This document shows, in pieces, positions 36,151 to 48,489 of a stretch of 64,000 nt of DNA. This DNA comes from Ptiloglossa arizonensis (lineage: Eukaryota; Arthropoda; Insecta; Hymenoptera; Colletidae), in the NCBI RefSeq assembly GCF_051014685.1, contig NC_135054.1, positions 5,336,001 to 5,400,000 on the forward strand. The letters run 5' to 3'. A program made the translations under genes and the position numbers. The notes below the pieces were generated by a model that was not told where the DNA came from, searched no databases, and saw only the letters and a program-made list of their open reading frames with translations. Numbering within the stretch: the first letter of the stretch is position 1; each line of letters starts with the position of its first letter.

Positions 36151-38375
36151 GTTTGAATATTATCACCTATCTATATACAGCGGCATGTGAATGTTTTCGG
36201 CCAGACACACGTTTATCTCTATTTTGAAAGAATATATATATATGTATTCTTTTTTTAATATTAATTGAACATGAAAAAGATTTTACAGAACGTTTACAAA
36301 GATAATTAAGTAAAAATCCTTCCCTGCAAAATAAAAATGTGATGTCTCCCTTATTTGAAGTTTCTGGTTATTCCATTGAATAAACATACGAGTACGTAAT
36401 ACTAAATTATAGAACGACGGGAATGAAAATATTTAAATATCTATGTACTATTAACAGCAAATTCCAAACGTAAATCAAAAAATACATTGCCTCGCTTAAA
36501 GAAAATTACAGTAACTCCTCTTAGTATTCAAAGTAATAAAGAATTTATATTTTGTTTTAATCGGTTAATGTAATTTTCGGGTAATTGAACAGTTGATTCT
36601 CTGACGTGGTTTATTCTATACGATTTTCCTGGAGTAGTAATTATAGAATTTCTTATTAGTATAATAAATAAATAACGATCCAATGTCGATTTTAGACAAG
36701 TTATTTAGTTATAGACATTTCGACTCATCAATTTCGAGTAATTTTTAGTTTAAACGCAAAAATAGTAAAACTTCCATCCATTTTTTACCTTAATTATAAT
36801 GTAAGTAATATTTCCAATTCTTACGGTGTTCTTTCCAAAGTATTATATGTATATGTGCAAACTTTTCTCTTTAATTGCTATTTATCTAATTCAAATCCTA
36901 TTAATCCCATATGCGTAAAAGGTAATTCTTATTGCAAGCTAGTTAGTTCTTATTTTTTCCTTTATTTTACCATTTAGAAATTTAATTATTATGCTGATAT
37001 AAAAAATCTTTGCAACACGTCCGCGTTTCCTTTCTTTTCCTCCTTTTATTTTTCTTTTAACGTTTAATATACGCTTCATACATCTGTACGTTAATGGAAT
37101 TTCATCTCGTTTAAATAAATAAATAAATATCGTACTTATCCAACTAAACAGATAAGCGTCTCTTTTACAGAAGTTAAACTCCGTCTTATCGATGATTGCG
37201 AATTTCTATCCGTATCAATGTATTATCTTCTTTTCACAACACCACTGTGTCGTTATCAATTTCACTTCACCAATCACAATGTGCTCAAGAAACGAACCAT
37301 ATGTATACCGCGATAAGAGAAAAGTGCAACTGTTTATTCATTGCTGACGATTGGTTACCGATAGATCATGAGGCACTCACATATACGCCTTCCTTGATAC
37401 CTTTCTTAACTTATCTAGAAGATATACAATTTCATAAAGAAAGATACCATTTTGCAATTTAATTAACAAGTAATTCAAACTATCTTTTTATTTGGATATC
37501 TCGGAAAATATTGAGCGGTTTTAGTAATATTGCGATGATGTTTCTCGCAGACGAGTACATGTAGGTACACTCCTCTACCTGAGATTTAAACAGCGCATAA
37601 TAATAAAGAACTATTTAATTTCCCTTGGTCTAAAGAATTTCCATTTTTCAATTTATCCCAAAACATTAGGACACTCTGTATATAAAGTGATGTGTATACA
37701 AGGTCCAGAAACTGCTTTCAAGTCAAATATTTGTTTCGGTTGTAGACAGATAAAACTGGTGCTCGAACAATGTACCTTTTGTTTAAATGAAATCGTACAT
37801 TTGTGTGAAATGAAATATTTTGCGAAATATTCGAAAATAACACACGTTTAAAATGACGTTTTCAAAATGGAAGTCATAAATCTATCGAGAATTAACCGGA
37901 TGTAACACATGTTTAACGATCGAAATCCAGCAACGAGTGACAGTAATAATTTCGACAGTGAGTAAATAATGTCTCAAGGGATTGCGTTCAATCTGTTTCA
38001 ATATGTAAAATGAAATCTGACTTTCTTTTTATTTAATATTACAAGCAATTAAAAGGATTATAAGCTAGATAATTATCTTGCGAGTTCCATATCCTAACCT
38101 TAACATTTTTATCTCGAAATTGTTTTCTATAAAATTGTCTGTATTTGAAATTGTACATTTCTGAAAAAGACAGACTAAAGAAAAATATATAAAATATATT
38201 AAAACACGTAAGTCGGTAGGTTAGTTTAAAGTTCACTTTTCATTTAGAACGGGCTGATTATATTTTTAATAATTCATAAGGGGAATAGAACATTTTTAAA
38301 AATCACCCGACGCGAGATATTATAAACGATACTTCTACTGAAGGAGGATGTTTAAAAATGCCCATTTTTACCATC
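36151..38375. other. AT-rich stretch, no gene seen
   Basis: An 88-codon plus frame at 37196-37462 has no recognised domain. No repeats were detected by eye. Confidence 0.5.
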
Positions 38376-38745
38376 GCCTGGAAATGAAAAATTCATGTAG
38401 AACCTTTTAGAGTGTCTCCCAAGGAACAAAAAATGTCTTTATCACTTTCCCGAGAGCCAATGAGAAAGTTCTCAAAAATGCGTTCAAAGTATGAATATAA
38501 TAATAATCGAACTTACGTATATTTTATATTTCGTCGTCTTCTTCTTCGGATACCAAACTGTCCTCGAAATATTTAACGACTTTTTGTACGTTGTTTGATT
38601 ACTTCGACAATATATTGATATTTTGTAATGAATTTCGATTAATTAACTTGTTCAACTGTTAATGCTTTCCGAGTTTCCACCACAGAGTATCGAAAGCCAT
38701 GATCCGCAAGGAAAATATCATCCGGTCAAACTATCTTAATCGTCA
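38376..38745 (-). mobile_element. Truncated inverted copy of the Harbinger-like element
   Basis: Positions 38376-38580 are the reverse complement of 40889-41095 at roughly 85% identity by eye. The minus strand reads DDIFLADHGFRYSVVETRK, then ALTVEQVN and KFITKYQYIVEVI, and jumps directly to KYFEDSLVSEEEDDEI and a stop. Compared with the plus-strand copy, the stretch between KSHFKYFEE and LANYFEDC, including the SWIM-like part, is missing, as if deleted between the two YFE repeats. The two copies lie tail-outward on both sides of mariner A. Confidence 0.6.
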
Positions 38746-39009
38746 GTATCGAAGCGTCTTAGAAATATTTAATAAGAATCATTAATCGAGACTAATTAAC
38801 CTTACTGACTAATAAATCAACGGACAAATGAATCGAAGATAGTAATCGAACAAAGTGAAAGTACATAATCATTGCTGCATAGGAATAAATGGAAACTGTG
38901 AAGAATCAAAGAAAAGAAATATTGTAACTAAAATAATCAGATCTGTTTAGTTTTTTGGCTCTGTAAGATCTAACTTTTGTTTATAATCTCTCACCTTTCA
39001 CCTCTCAAC

Positions 39010-41095
39010 CTCTCACCATCGCGACGTATCGGGAATATGTTTATTGTGAGGATCGTATGCTGCAGTTTATACAGATGCACCTTGGAAACCATTAACAGTT
39101 GAACAAGCTAATCAATCGCGACTCATTACGAAAAATCGTTACACTGTAAAAATAATTAATGGATGTATAAAAAGCCATTTTAAGTATTTTGAAGAAAGCA
39201 TCCAAAATACTACGTTACCTACTTTATTCCACGACTTCAAAATAGCTTGTGCTATGTTGCATTCGAAATGCAACATTTACGGGGGTAATCCCAGAAGTAC
39301 CTGACCTAAGAAAAAAAACACAACAAATTTGGGAAAAAATATCTGTATTTCTCTACATAGTCTCCTTTTAGATCGATACACTTTTCCGTTGGGAAATATC
39401 GTTGGATGTTCAATAGCTTCGATACCCTGTTTATAGTGAGAACCGTTGAGCTCTGCAAAATAGCCATCAACCGTAGACTCCACCTCTTCATTGTTGGCAA
39501 ATCTTTTACCACCGAGTTTAGAAACTTTTTTAAGTTTAGAAACAGAAAATAATCCGAGGGGGTTAAATCTGGCGAATAGAGTACGTGAGGAAGTAATTCG
39601 AACTTTAACTCATTGATTTTGGCCATCGCGATAACGCATGTGTGAACTGGTGCATTGTCTTGATGAAAGCAAAACCTTCTTTTTCGCCAAATGCTGTCAT
39701 TTTTTCTTGATTTCATCACTCGAACGCTGCAATAAGTTCACATAATACTCTCCGTTGATTGTTTCTCCTTTCTGAAGATAATCAATGAAAATTATCCCAC
39801 GCGTATCCTAAACAACTGACGCCATGACCTTGCCTGCAGATGGAACTGTCTTCGCCTTCTTCGGAACCACTTCTCCCCTTTTAGTCCATTGTTTTGACTG
39901 TTCCTTCATCTCAGGTGTGAAGTGATGGACCATGTTTCATCCATGGTTATGAATCGACGCAAAAACTCGGCTTTATTGCTGTGAAACCTCGCCAAACACT
40001 CGATCGAAACATCCTCACGACGCTGTTTTTGCTCCATTGTGAGTAATCGAAGCATCCATCTTACGCACAGCTTCCTCGTGTTCAAATTTTCAGTCAATAT
40101 GCGTTGTACAGCACTTTTTGATATGCCTACCATGTCTTCTAGCTTGCGCACTTTTAGTCGACGATCATCCAATACCAATTTGTGGATTTTTGTCACCATT
40201 TCAAACGTAGTCACCTCATTTGGTCGACCACTGCGATGTTCGTCTTGACAGCTCGTACGACCTCGTTTAAACTCTGTCATCCAATATTTTATCGTTGTAA
40301 ACGAAAGAGCAGACTCCCCCAGAGTAGAATCTGGCTCCACTTTGATATCGGTTGAAGTGTGGCCTTTCAAATCAAAGTATTGTATCACATAACGATAACC
40401 AATTTTTTCCATGTTTACAAATTTTCTGAGAGCGTTCACTATTGATGGTTGCCAAACAAATACTAAACAACGTAGCGTCGGCAATCTTTAAACTTAAGCT
40501 TTGTAAGATCGGTACTTTCTCCCTTAGTCGTTCTTTTCCGACAATACCGCCATCTATACGTCAGGTCGGGTACTTCTGGGACTACACTCGCGCATCACCA
40601 TCCACATTCGAACAGAATAAATCGTGTCACAACTGATTCAAGCCGAAAACACGAATACAAAGCGAGCACAATTCCAACGTATAGAAATTACAGAATTAGT
40701 TTTTGTGTGTGTATTAATTGACAAAAATAAAACTGCATTGGAAGTCAAAGGTACTTGCACACATATATGGATGCAGTCGAAGAACGCATTATTGGATGCT
40801 GTTCCCATGTAGAAATGAGAATTATGTAGCGATATAGCCCTTTAGATTTGCTCGATTTCAAGTTTCAATTCACCTGCCTTCTGAGTCTCTTGCTAATTAT
40901 TTTGAAGACTGTTCGATACCCGAAGAAGAAAACGACGACGAAATCTAAAATATACGTAAGTTCGATTATCATCGTATTCATAGTTTGAACGCATTTTGGA
41001 CAACTTTTCCATCGTTTCTCGGGAAAGTGTTAACAACATTTTTTGTTCCTTGGGAGACACCCTAAAAGATCCTACGTGAATTTTTCATTTCCAGG
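39010..41095 (+). mobile_element. PIF/Harbinger-like transposase relic with SWIM-like tail, split by mariner A
   Basis: Before the mariner (about 39090-39275) the plus strand reads PLTVEQANQSRLITKNRYTV, then NGCIKSHFKYF and HDFKIACAML, the end of a DDE_Tnp_4-type catalytic domain. After the mariner (40630-40812) it continues with NTNTKRAQFQRIEITEL and GTCTHIWM, the CxH half of a SWIM zinc finger. It then ends in SESLANYFEDC and an acidic tail EEENDDEI with a stop near 40950. The order DDE domain then SWIM-like tail matches proteins I recall from ants and wasps. Frameshifts and missing N-terminal parts make it a relic. The 3' non-coding part (40955-41095) repeats in inverted form at 38376-38520. 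Confidence 0.65.
39280..40590 (-). mobile_element. Mariner element A, near full length, transposase broken
   Basis: The ends carry inverted repeats sharing CCCAGAAGTACC (inner parts at about 39285-39310 and 40562-40585), giving the usual 1.3 kb mariner size. The minus-strand transposase starts near MEKIGYRYVIQYF, with a helix-turn-helix region (WMTEFKRGRT, GRPNEVTT). The catalytic aspartates are all present: TMDETW, HQDNAPVH and SPDLTPSDYFLF, with exactly 34 residues between the last two (D34D). The frame shifts right after ETW (about 39930), a TAG follows near 39816, and at least one more shift comes before 39719, so it is dead. It lies inside a Harbinger-like relic on the other strand. The TA target duplication is clear only on the left. 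Confidence 0.88.
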
Positions 41096-42344
41096 CAAAC
41101 CCAGTAACGGGGACTTTTTAACATTCTCTCTTAAAATTAATCGTTTATGCCATTTTTCAATTATTATGTATGTCGTTTTGAGAAATATACAATTTCTCGA
41201 GAAAAACTCAATTAATCTATTCAGAGATCAATTATTTTATTTGAAATACATAAATATTCAAATGATTATGACGTCAGTATTGACACATTTTCTCAAATTG
41301 TTAGCAACAATATTACCGTTTCGACGTTCGTCGAATTCACCGTCTCAGTCGCGCAACCCGTGCCTTGAAAAGCTGAGAAAATACGGGTGAAACGTTTTAT
41401 TCGACTATAAATCATGTGGAAAAACGCGCATACGTGAAAGTTACCGGAGATTAATACATAAGTTTGCGAAACATCGGCAATCATACCATGACAAAAATGT
41501 CGACTGGAAAAGACACGGCAAACCAGTAATAAAAAAAACCTTTCTAATACGAACGTTGGCACGTACTGCATCCACACGTTTAGATCTTGTGTACCGGTGT
41601 ACAGAATTTTACCTTCGTCGAGCAATTCGGCATCATGGTGCAATCCTGTACAGCATCGTATTGCAAATATTTCCTGCATGGCAACTATCCTGGAATGTCG
41701 ATACATGAATCGTCTTACGGTTCTTAGAAAATTACCTGCCACGCCAGCGTAATAATCGTTTCGTTTCCTGGATACACGAGACGAGAATTGTCATATAGCC
41801 ACCATGATCGCAAACAACTCACCTCGACATCTGTAAATCGAAACCTTTCGACACATGGTGCGATCAACAAAAAATGTTTTCGGTAATGCAGTAATTACAT
41901 TTATATACGACCTTTTGCAAATTCTAATTCTTGTGCGTCACGACGCTTGAAAAAGAAAAATTGAGAATGTAATCGGTGAAGATTTTCTAAAAAAGATCCT
42001 GTTTGTGTCTAATTATTCTGCTGGGGAAATGTATAATAGAAACTTGCGGAAAGAAAGTAAATTTAAATTGTGCATTTCCAGTAAGAATGAAAGAGTCGGA
42101 AATAAAGAAAATGAACAAAAATGATTACGTGGGTATACTTTCCGACACATCGCTTTTATATACTATATTAAATGAAGAAAATAATTCTTTAAACGAAACA
42201 ATACTTTCGTAGATGTATTAAACAAAACATTTATGCCGTAAACACTTTTGAGTATGTAAAATATTTACCATACAATTTTCTTCGTTTTTTATTATATACA
42301 TATATTATATGCTTTGGGACTGCCAATCGGGTAAATGATTTGTA
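41096..42344. other. Stretch with a 149-codon minus frame, no gene assigned
   Basis: The minus frame 41293-41742 (MAGNFLRTVRRFMYRHSRIV) has Cys and aromatic residues but no family I know. On the plus strand MVQSCTASYCKYF (near 41635) resembles the first line of a THAP finger but stops soon after. It could be further Harbinger-type debris. Confidence 0.35.
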
Positions 42345-43580
42345 TTGAGTTGTTCGGAACAGATTTGAATATATAAGAATCATTGAAAACAATTGACATG
42401 TGTACATATTCTAAAAGGTGATATTTCAGGCATCTTGAGGAAAAAAGTTTGGTTAATATACATTGATTTTTGTAAGTTTTACACGTTTTTGAATATGGAA
42501 GAGAACAAAGTGTACAATAGGCACTTGATGCTTTCCTTTTACCGGAAAAGTAAAAATACTACACAAGCAGCAACACGGATATGTACTGTTTATGGTGAAG
42601 GTACTAGAGCTGAAATAACTGTGAGGAGATTGTTTCCTAGGTTTAAAGCTGGTGATTTCAACCTCGATGATCAATAACGTCCGGATAGACCCTCCACCAC
42701 TGATGAAGATCAGATCAAATCAACGATTGAGAATAACCCATGTTATACGACACATGAATTAGCAGAAATGTTAAAAATATCAAAACCACCGTCCACGAAC
42801 ATTTGATGAAGCTTGGATACGTAAACCGTTTCAGTGTATGGGTTTCCCCACAATTTAATGGAAAAAATCTAATGGACTGCATTTCCATTTGCGACTCGCT
42901 CGATAAACGCAACGAGCATACACAAATTTTTAAGCAAGTAGCGTCGCAAGTATTTATTTATAATAATGTTGAACGAAAAAGATCCTGGAGAAAGTGAAAT
43001 GAACTACCTTTAGCGACCCCAAAACCCGGTCTTAACCAAAGTCAGTGCTTTGTAATTGGTTGGATTGATAAGGAATCTTATATCATGAGCTTCTATCGAA
43101 TAACCAGACGATAAATTCTGAATAGTATGGCGCGCAAGTGGACGAATTAAAAACAGCGTTTGAACAAAAACGTCCAGAACTAGCGAACAGAAACGGCGTC
43201 GTGTTTCATCAGGACAATACGTGGCCTCCTGTGTTTTTGACTACACGACTGTACTTGTCACAGCTTGGTTGGGACATCTTACCCACCCGTCCTATTCACC
43301 AGACATTGCACCCTCGAATCTTCACCGATTTAGGTCGTTACAACTCTTCCCTTAATGACAAAAACTTTAATTCTTTGATCGATATAAAAAATCACATTGA
43401 AAAGTGTTTCACCGAAACACCTGAGAACTTCTGGAAGGATAGAATCTTCAAGTTGCGTGACAGATGGAGAAAGATTGCGGGATCAAATGGCAACTATGTA
43501 ATTCAATAAATGTATGCCGTATATTTAAATACTTTGCCTTTGAATTTTTCTTAAAAATCGGCACGAACTTCCCGGACAAT
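42345..43580 (+). mobile_element. Mariner element B, degenerate
   Basis: The transposase frame starts at 42495 (MEENKVYNRHLMLSFYRKSK). It is readable through VYGEGTRAEITVRRLF, FKAGDFNLDD, LAEMLKIS and, in the last open part (43138-43509), ELANRNGVVFHQDN and NDKNFNSL, ending in NGNYVIQ. Several stops and frameshifts separate these parts. The third catalytic Asp region is lost (HQTLHPRIF stands where SPDLAPSDY is expected). The right end reads TTGTCCGGGAAGTTC on the minus strand and matches a decayed left end, TTGTTCGGAAC, near 42350. It is of the same broad type as the mariners found fused in SETMAR. Confidence 0.82.
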
Positions 43581-43627
43581 ACAATATTATAGTCGAACTA
43601 GCGATGTAACCGAGTCTGGCATGGTCA

Positions 43628-43965
43628 GTGCCGAATCCAATGAATCGAACGGGCAATGATTCACTGCGTCTTTGGCATCGTCGTCCAGGACATTTAAATA
43701 TTAAAGATCTCCTCGTGGCCGTGCGAAATGGCGCACACTCGAAATTGAACATCGGGAAACTGTTACGATGTTCAATACGTCTGTCTCTGTGGAAAAATGA
43801 CTCGGAATCCATTCCCGCGGCGATCGAACCGACACATGGAAACGCTCCAGATCGTGTATACTGACGTATGCGGACCAATGTGAACTGAGTCCTGCACGAA
43901 GGCCAAGTACTTCGCGACCTTCGTCGTTGATGAGTCAAGGCAACAATGCAAGATCAACACGGTTT
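43628..43965 (+). mobile_element. Ty1/copia pol fragment (gag-pre-integrase and integrase start)
   Basis: The plus strand reads LRLWHRRPGHLNIKDLLVAV, the gag-pre-integrase signature. Across frameshifts it continues with KMTRNPFPRRSNRH and YTDVCGPM, the opening of the integrase core, then AKYFATFVVDES. No LTRs, reverse transcriptase or other parts are seen. It abuts mariner B, about 50 bp away. Confidence 0.7.
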
Positions 43966-44045
43966 CATAATTAAATTTCTACCATCGAACAATGCCACCT
44001 GAACAACCTACAGTGGATCGAAACAGTATTCGTACACTACATTAT

Positions 44046-44058
44046 GGGGAAATTCCCC
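44046..44058. promoter_or_regulatory. NF-kB/Dorsal-type site GGGGAAATTCCCC
   Basis: This 13-mer is an exact match to the Rel-family consensus (GGGAAATTCCC core). It lies beside the copia fragment, far from either gene, so a role is uncertain. Confidence 0.3.
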
Positions 44059-44059
44059 T

Positions 44060-46530
44060 AACCTACAAGTCTGCTTTTAATGAAAGTTTGTGTGCACGTT
44101 AAGCATACAGGATCTCATATGACATAATTTTTTTTTGTCGAAAAAAAATGTTCTCGAGAGGATTAAATGAAAACCCGAAAATTCAACGTTTCTTCGTTTC
44201 TTTCGATACATTTATTTTTGGGGATTATCTTCGCAGTTCAACGATAGAGTATCAAAAACTGAACATTTTCTAAAAGAAAATTTTTGTTGTATCTCGCACG
44301 ATTAAGAAATTATAAAGAAAATGAAAGTTGTTGCAAGCTCTCCAATCGTCTGACGTTCCTTTACAATGCTACTTTCTCTTCTCTTCGATTTTTCAAATAC
44401 AACTTCGTAATAATACGAAATGGATCAAAACTTTCTATGTAAAGAATGTTCAGCTTCTAGTGATATATCATTCTATTTCAAAAAAGTCCTAAAAAAAGTT
44501 TCATTTAAAAATAAAGAAAAATGCATTAAAATAAGAAATGTAAAAGTTATTCATTTGTATCAACAGCTGTCACTCTGTTACATGTGCGGTATCATTTTGA
44601 GACTCGATTACCGAGCAACATGTTCGCTATCGCGTTCACTCACTTTAGATGTACAATATCTCTCGTTCACTATCCTCGTTGGATGATTCACGCTTGACTA
44701 AATCTGAGCTCGAGATAAAAAGAAGGTTAATTCTTGAAATGAATTCGCGACCAACACCGACCAATGCGAATCTTGGATTCCAATTTTCACTACTACACTT
44801 TCAAGTTTCGAGTACCTAATGATATTCGATATGCTCAAACTAAATACAACAAACAATTTAAATGAACTACCATGTCAGGCTCTTTATTCTTCTCCATTAA
44901 CTTTATCATACCCTCTTTTCCTAATTTTAGTTTTCTAACTACTTAATTTTGTAATTTTGTTGCTATCTTATATTTTATACATTTCTCATACATTACTCTG
45001 TTTACATTCTAGATATTATTCCTACTGTTATATTGCATTAATTTGTTCTATGTATGTATGTATGTATGTATGTATGTATGTATGTATGTATGTATGTATG
45101 TATGTATGTATGTATGTATGTATGTATGTTTGTATGTATGTACGTATGAATGTTTTTGAGGCATGTTAATAATAGCGCTTTAGGTGTACCTTGCCTCACC
45201 TTTGCATAATTTTCAGCATATTTTAGTTATCTCGTATGCACATTTTACATACATAACGTGCGTAATAAATCTGCAAAACATTTGAAGAATTTCTAGCTTA
45301 CAAAACTTCTGATTTTTATCGAACTGGAATATTATAATAAGCCGATGAAAATATGAGAAGTCATAAAAAAATTAACTACTTTAATTAACTCGTGGAGTTT
45401 TTAAAATCTTACCTACTGTTAAAATTTTACAAAAGATCGTAGACTTTCACGTGCGTCGGTTTCATAATATTTGGTAACAGTTTCTGAAACAATTATCAAT
45501 TTTCAAAGTTAATTTTTGTAACCTATTTCATTCGATGTTTCAAAGAATTGTATGAATACTTTTAGAAAGTCTTTCGTACATTAAATATAGTCCATGAAAT
45601 TTACCATAAAGTTACGTCACATAGTTGGACAAACAAAACTTGGTTCGAACGCAGGTTGCGGTTTAACAATGCAAATAAGCATTGGCTTTGATGAAGCCCA
45701 CAGTTGCATAAATTAACATAACATTATGTTGCCGCATAAACAACGAATAAGCAAACACGGGACAATAACTTTCTCTTCTAGGAGTCATTGCCACACACAT
45801 ACCAGTACGTTGCAGACACGTATCGTAATTGTTCCTTTCTAATAGATTATTCATAAGAGATCCACTGTTTGAAGAAAAACATGGACGAACCCATCGATTA
45901 CATACAAATGAATGAGTTTCTGCAACAAAAAATATTTTACATTTTTATTATCGTTAAGCATGATTAAGAAAAATTTGAACAAAATGCAAAAAAAAAACAC
46001 GTTTTAATACCTTCTGATTATGTTTTAACGATTAAAACAATACGTTTTTATTTGTACGTGCATTTGTACGTCTCCATGTTTTCTCAATTCGATTGCGTCT
46101 AAACGTCTGAAAGAATTTAAATAAGTGTTTATATTTAAGCTCTACATTCCCATCTCAAGATTTGATTAGATTTTAACTAAAATCTGACCATAAATAATGA
46201 TGATTACTTTTTGTAGTTTTATTGTTTTTTTCTGACATATATTCGTCCTTTGTAAAAATGTATACAAAAATGTTTTGAATAAATCTTAAAGAGAATTAAA
46301 TTTTCCATAAAAAGGTTAAATAAACTTTTTGTCTAGCTTCTTTGATAAAGAAAGCATTCAACGAAATCTTATTTATTGCATTCTCAAACCACATTTTCTA
46401 CAATTAAAATAGCACTGAACTCGTGTACGAGAAAGTATTCGTAAATTTTTCTTTAAATCGTAATATGTTTATTGAGGTGATGAACAAAAATTGTAATTTC
46501 TTCTTTTCAATGATTCTGGAACATGTGTAT
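44060..46530. other. Gap with microsatellite, no gene seen
   Basis: Apart from the (TATG)n run, frames at 44420-44686 (plus) and 45663-45854 (minus) are not recognisable. The latter has an acceptor-like CTTCAAACAG upstream but no donor. Confidence 0.45.
45049..45147 (+). repeat. (TATG)n microsatellite
   Basis: About 24 units of TATG, pure except for single changes near the 3' end. The MYVC frame across it is not a gene. Confidence 0.95.
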
Positions 46531-46534
46531 ATAA

Positions 46535-46584
46535 TAGGTTGTTCAATAAGTTTTATCGAACGACAAAACTAATTGAACAATCTA
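46535..46584. mobile_element. Minimal mariner remnant: two inverted repeats joined
   Basis: TAGGTTGTTCAATAAGTTTT is followed two bases after the arm by its near-complement ending AATTGAACAATCTA. The element is essentially only the two 24-bp mariner-type ends, flanked by A/T. It cannot code for anything. Confidence 0.55.
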
Positions 46585-48489
46585 GTATATATATTATGTT
46601 CGAGTCTATTTTATTCTTACATTGTCTCAAATACATAATTATTTCTTGAAATGAAATTGAATACTTGAAGAATGAAGTAACCGAAATGAAATAACTTGTG
46701 AAATAAAATACACGTCGTTTGAAATAATAGTTAAAGCAATATTTCTAAAAACTATACTTCAAAAGTGTCCAGATTTGGCAGTAACAATGTGATTGCAGTA
46801 ATGTGAGAATTCACTATTGTTCGAATAATTATAAGTACTGCTGTACATTCGGTAAAACATTTGAACGGGTTAAAATAACAGTATCGCTAAAGTATTCGTA
46901 ATTTTGTTTCGTTTTTCTTCTACTTTACTTGAATCATTGAGTCGAAGAATATGTTTGTCCACTCGATAAAAATTCTTTATAAAAAAGATTATACTATACA
47001 AATGCCCATTCGTATATCTAAATTACTCGAAAGGCGTGGCAAACAGCCCAATTATACGTGGTCGAACGTAGGTACACCTCTCTCAACGGTTTGCTCCAGT
47101 TTATCTCGTATACAACATGTCAGTCATGAAACGCGTCTCGATGAACAATCAAGTAATAAGCGTTGCGAGATGCTGTTATACCTTCGTATTTTCGTCAATT
47201 AATCCCAAGGATAAAATTAGAGCCGATTTATAATTGATCAAGGGAACTTGACAACGAGCTTAAAAAAGTGATGGCACTGCGTATCGTTTAATTGACCATC
47301 GTTTATTATTTCTGTTAATAAGTGACAAGTAGAAATAGGAATCGTCTAAGCCCTCTCGAAAACCGTAAGTTTTTACAAAATTTAGATCATGTTTAACGTA
47401 CGAATCGATATAACCGTTTTGCTTACTTCGAACGAATTAACATTGGTGTAGAGGAAAAAATAACCGAGCGTTTAAAAGTAAATAAAACGCACAAATGAAA
47501 CAAAGAATGAATGTAAATAATACAAATCGATTTAAAAATATAAAAGTTCCAATTAAAAATTATTCGTCCCGAAAGTGATTGAAATATTCTTCTCTTTTGA
47601 TCTCGTTTTTTCTTCGCTAATTCATTCATTCGTAAATTACGGTAACAGTAATCTTAATGTACGTTACGCGTGAAAACAATGATTAAAATCTTCTTTCCTG
47701 TTTATCGCGTACATTCACCCACATCGAAATCGTCCACTAATTCCGTTCATTGGTAATCCTAGACTGCCGATTATATATCCAAAAAACAAATTTATAATCG
47801 ATGTAGAAGCATACGATTTTCTTTACTAGATAGTGTATCATAATTGTGAACTAATAAGCGTAACGTTTGTAAACATGCTTGTACAAAAATAACAACACTT
47901 CGCCTCTAACGTAGTTATGTATTTTATGTATATATTATTTTTGTATATACTTCGCGTGAGCGTAATAAAACTGTTTAGTAATAATACGTAGTGATAACAG
48001 ATATGCGATTATTGCAACATTTGAAATCTACAAATCATCCATTATTCACAAAAATATTATCGGATTTCCTTTATTGCTGCTGTATGTCACGTGATTTTAG
48101 TTCGCTTAAAGCACTATTTTTATTCTTGCATTCTTTAAAAAAATACTCTAGAGTACTGTGACTTCTTTTGACCGTGATAAAATGTCAATAGTTTCCATTG
48201 TTCTAGAGTATTTTGCATTTTCCATGTAACGAAAACGAGGTGACTTGAACTGACATTGATTACACAGTTTTTCGTTCAGAGAACCCCAAACTATAAATGC
48301 TTATAGTTCTCATGGAGAAATGCTCCATGTCGGTGCACACGTTAATTCTTCGTTAATATTGTAGAAAATGTTGCGTTAGATTCTAGAATCAAGCAAAGGT
48401 AAATGAAATATACTTAAGTTAATTGCAAACGTATCATGATGACGTATCACATTTCACGAGCATAAATAGAACATCATGGTGAATAGTTT
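46585..48489. other. AT-rich stretch, no gene seen
   Basis: Only short unremarkable frames (46951-47202 plus, 47423-47629 minus). No repeats were found. Confidence 0.5.

Noticed and set aside
41635..41700. MVQSCTASYCKYF, resembling the start of a THAP zinc finger
   Set aside because: The frame stops after about 30 residues, and the later Cys/His pair and AVPTIF-like end are missing.
44957..45169. Frame with repeated MYVC units
   Set aside because: It is a translation of a (TATG)n microsatellite.
45663..45854. 63-codon minus frame with an acceptor-like site upstream
   Set aside because: There is no donor near its end and no recognisable family, so it is not supported as an exon.
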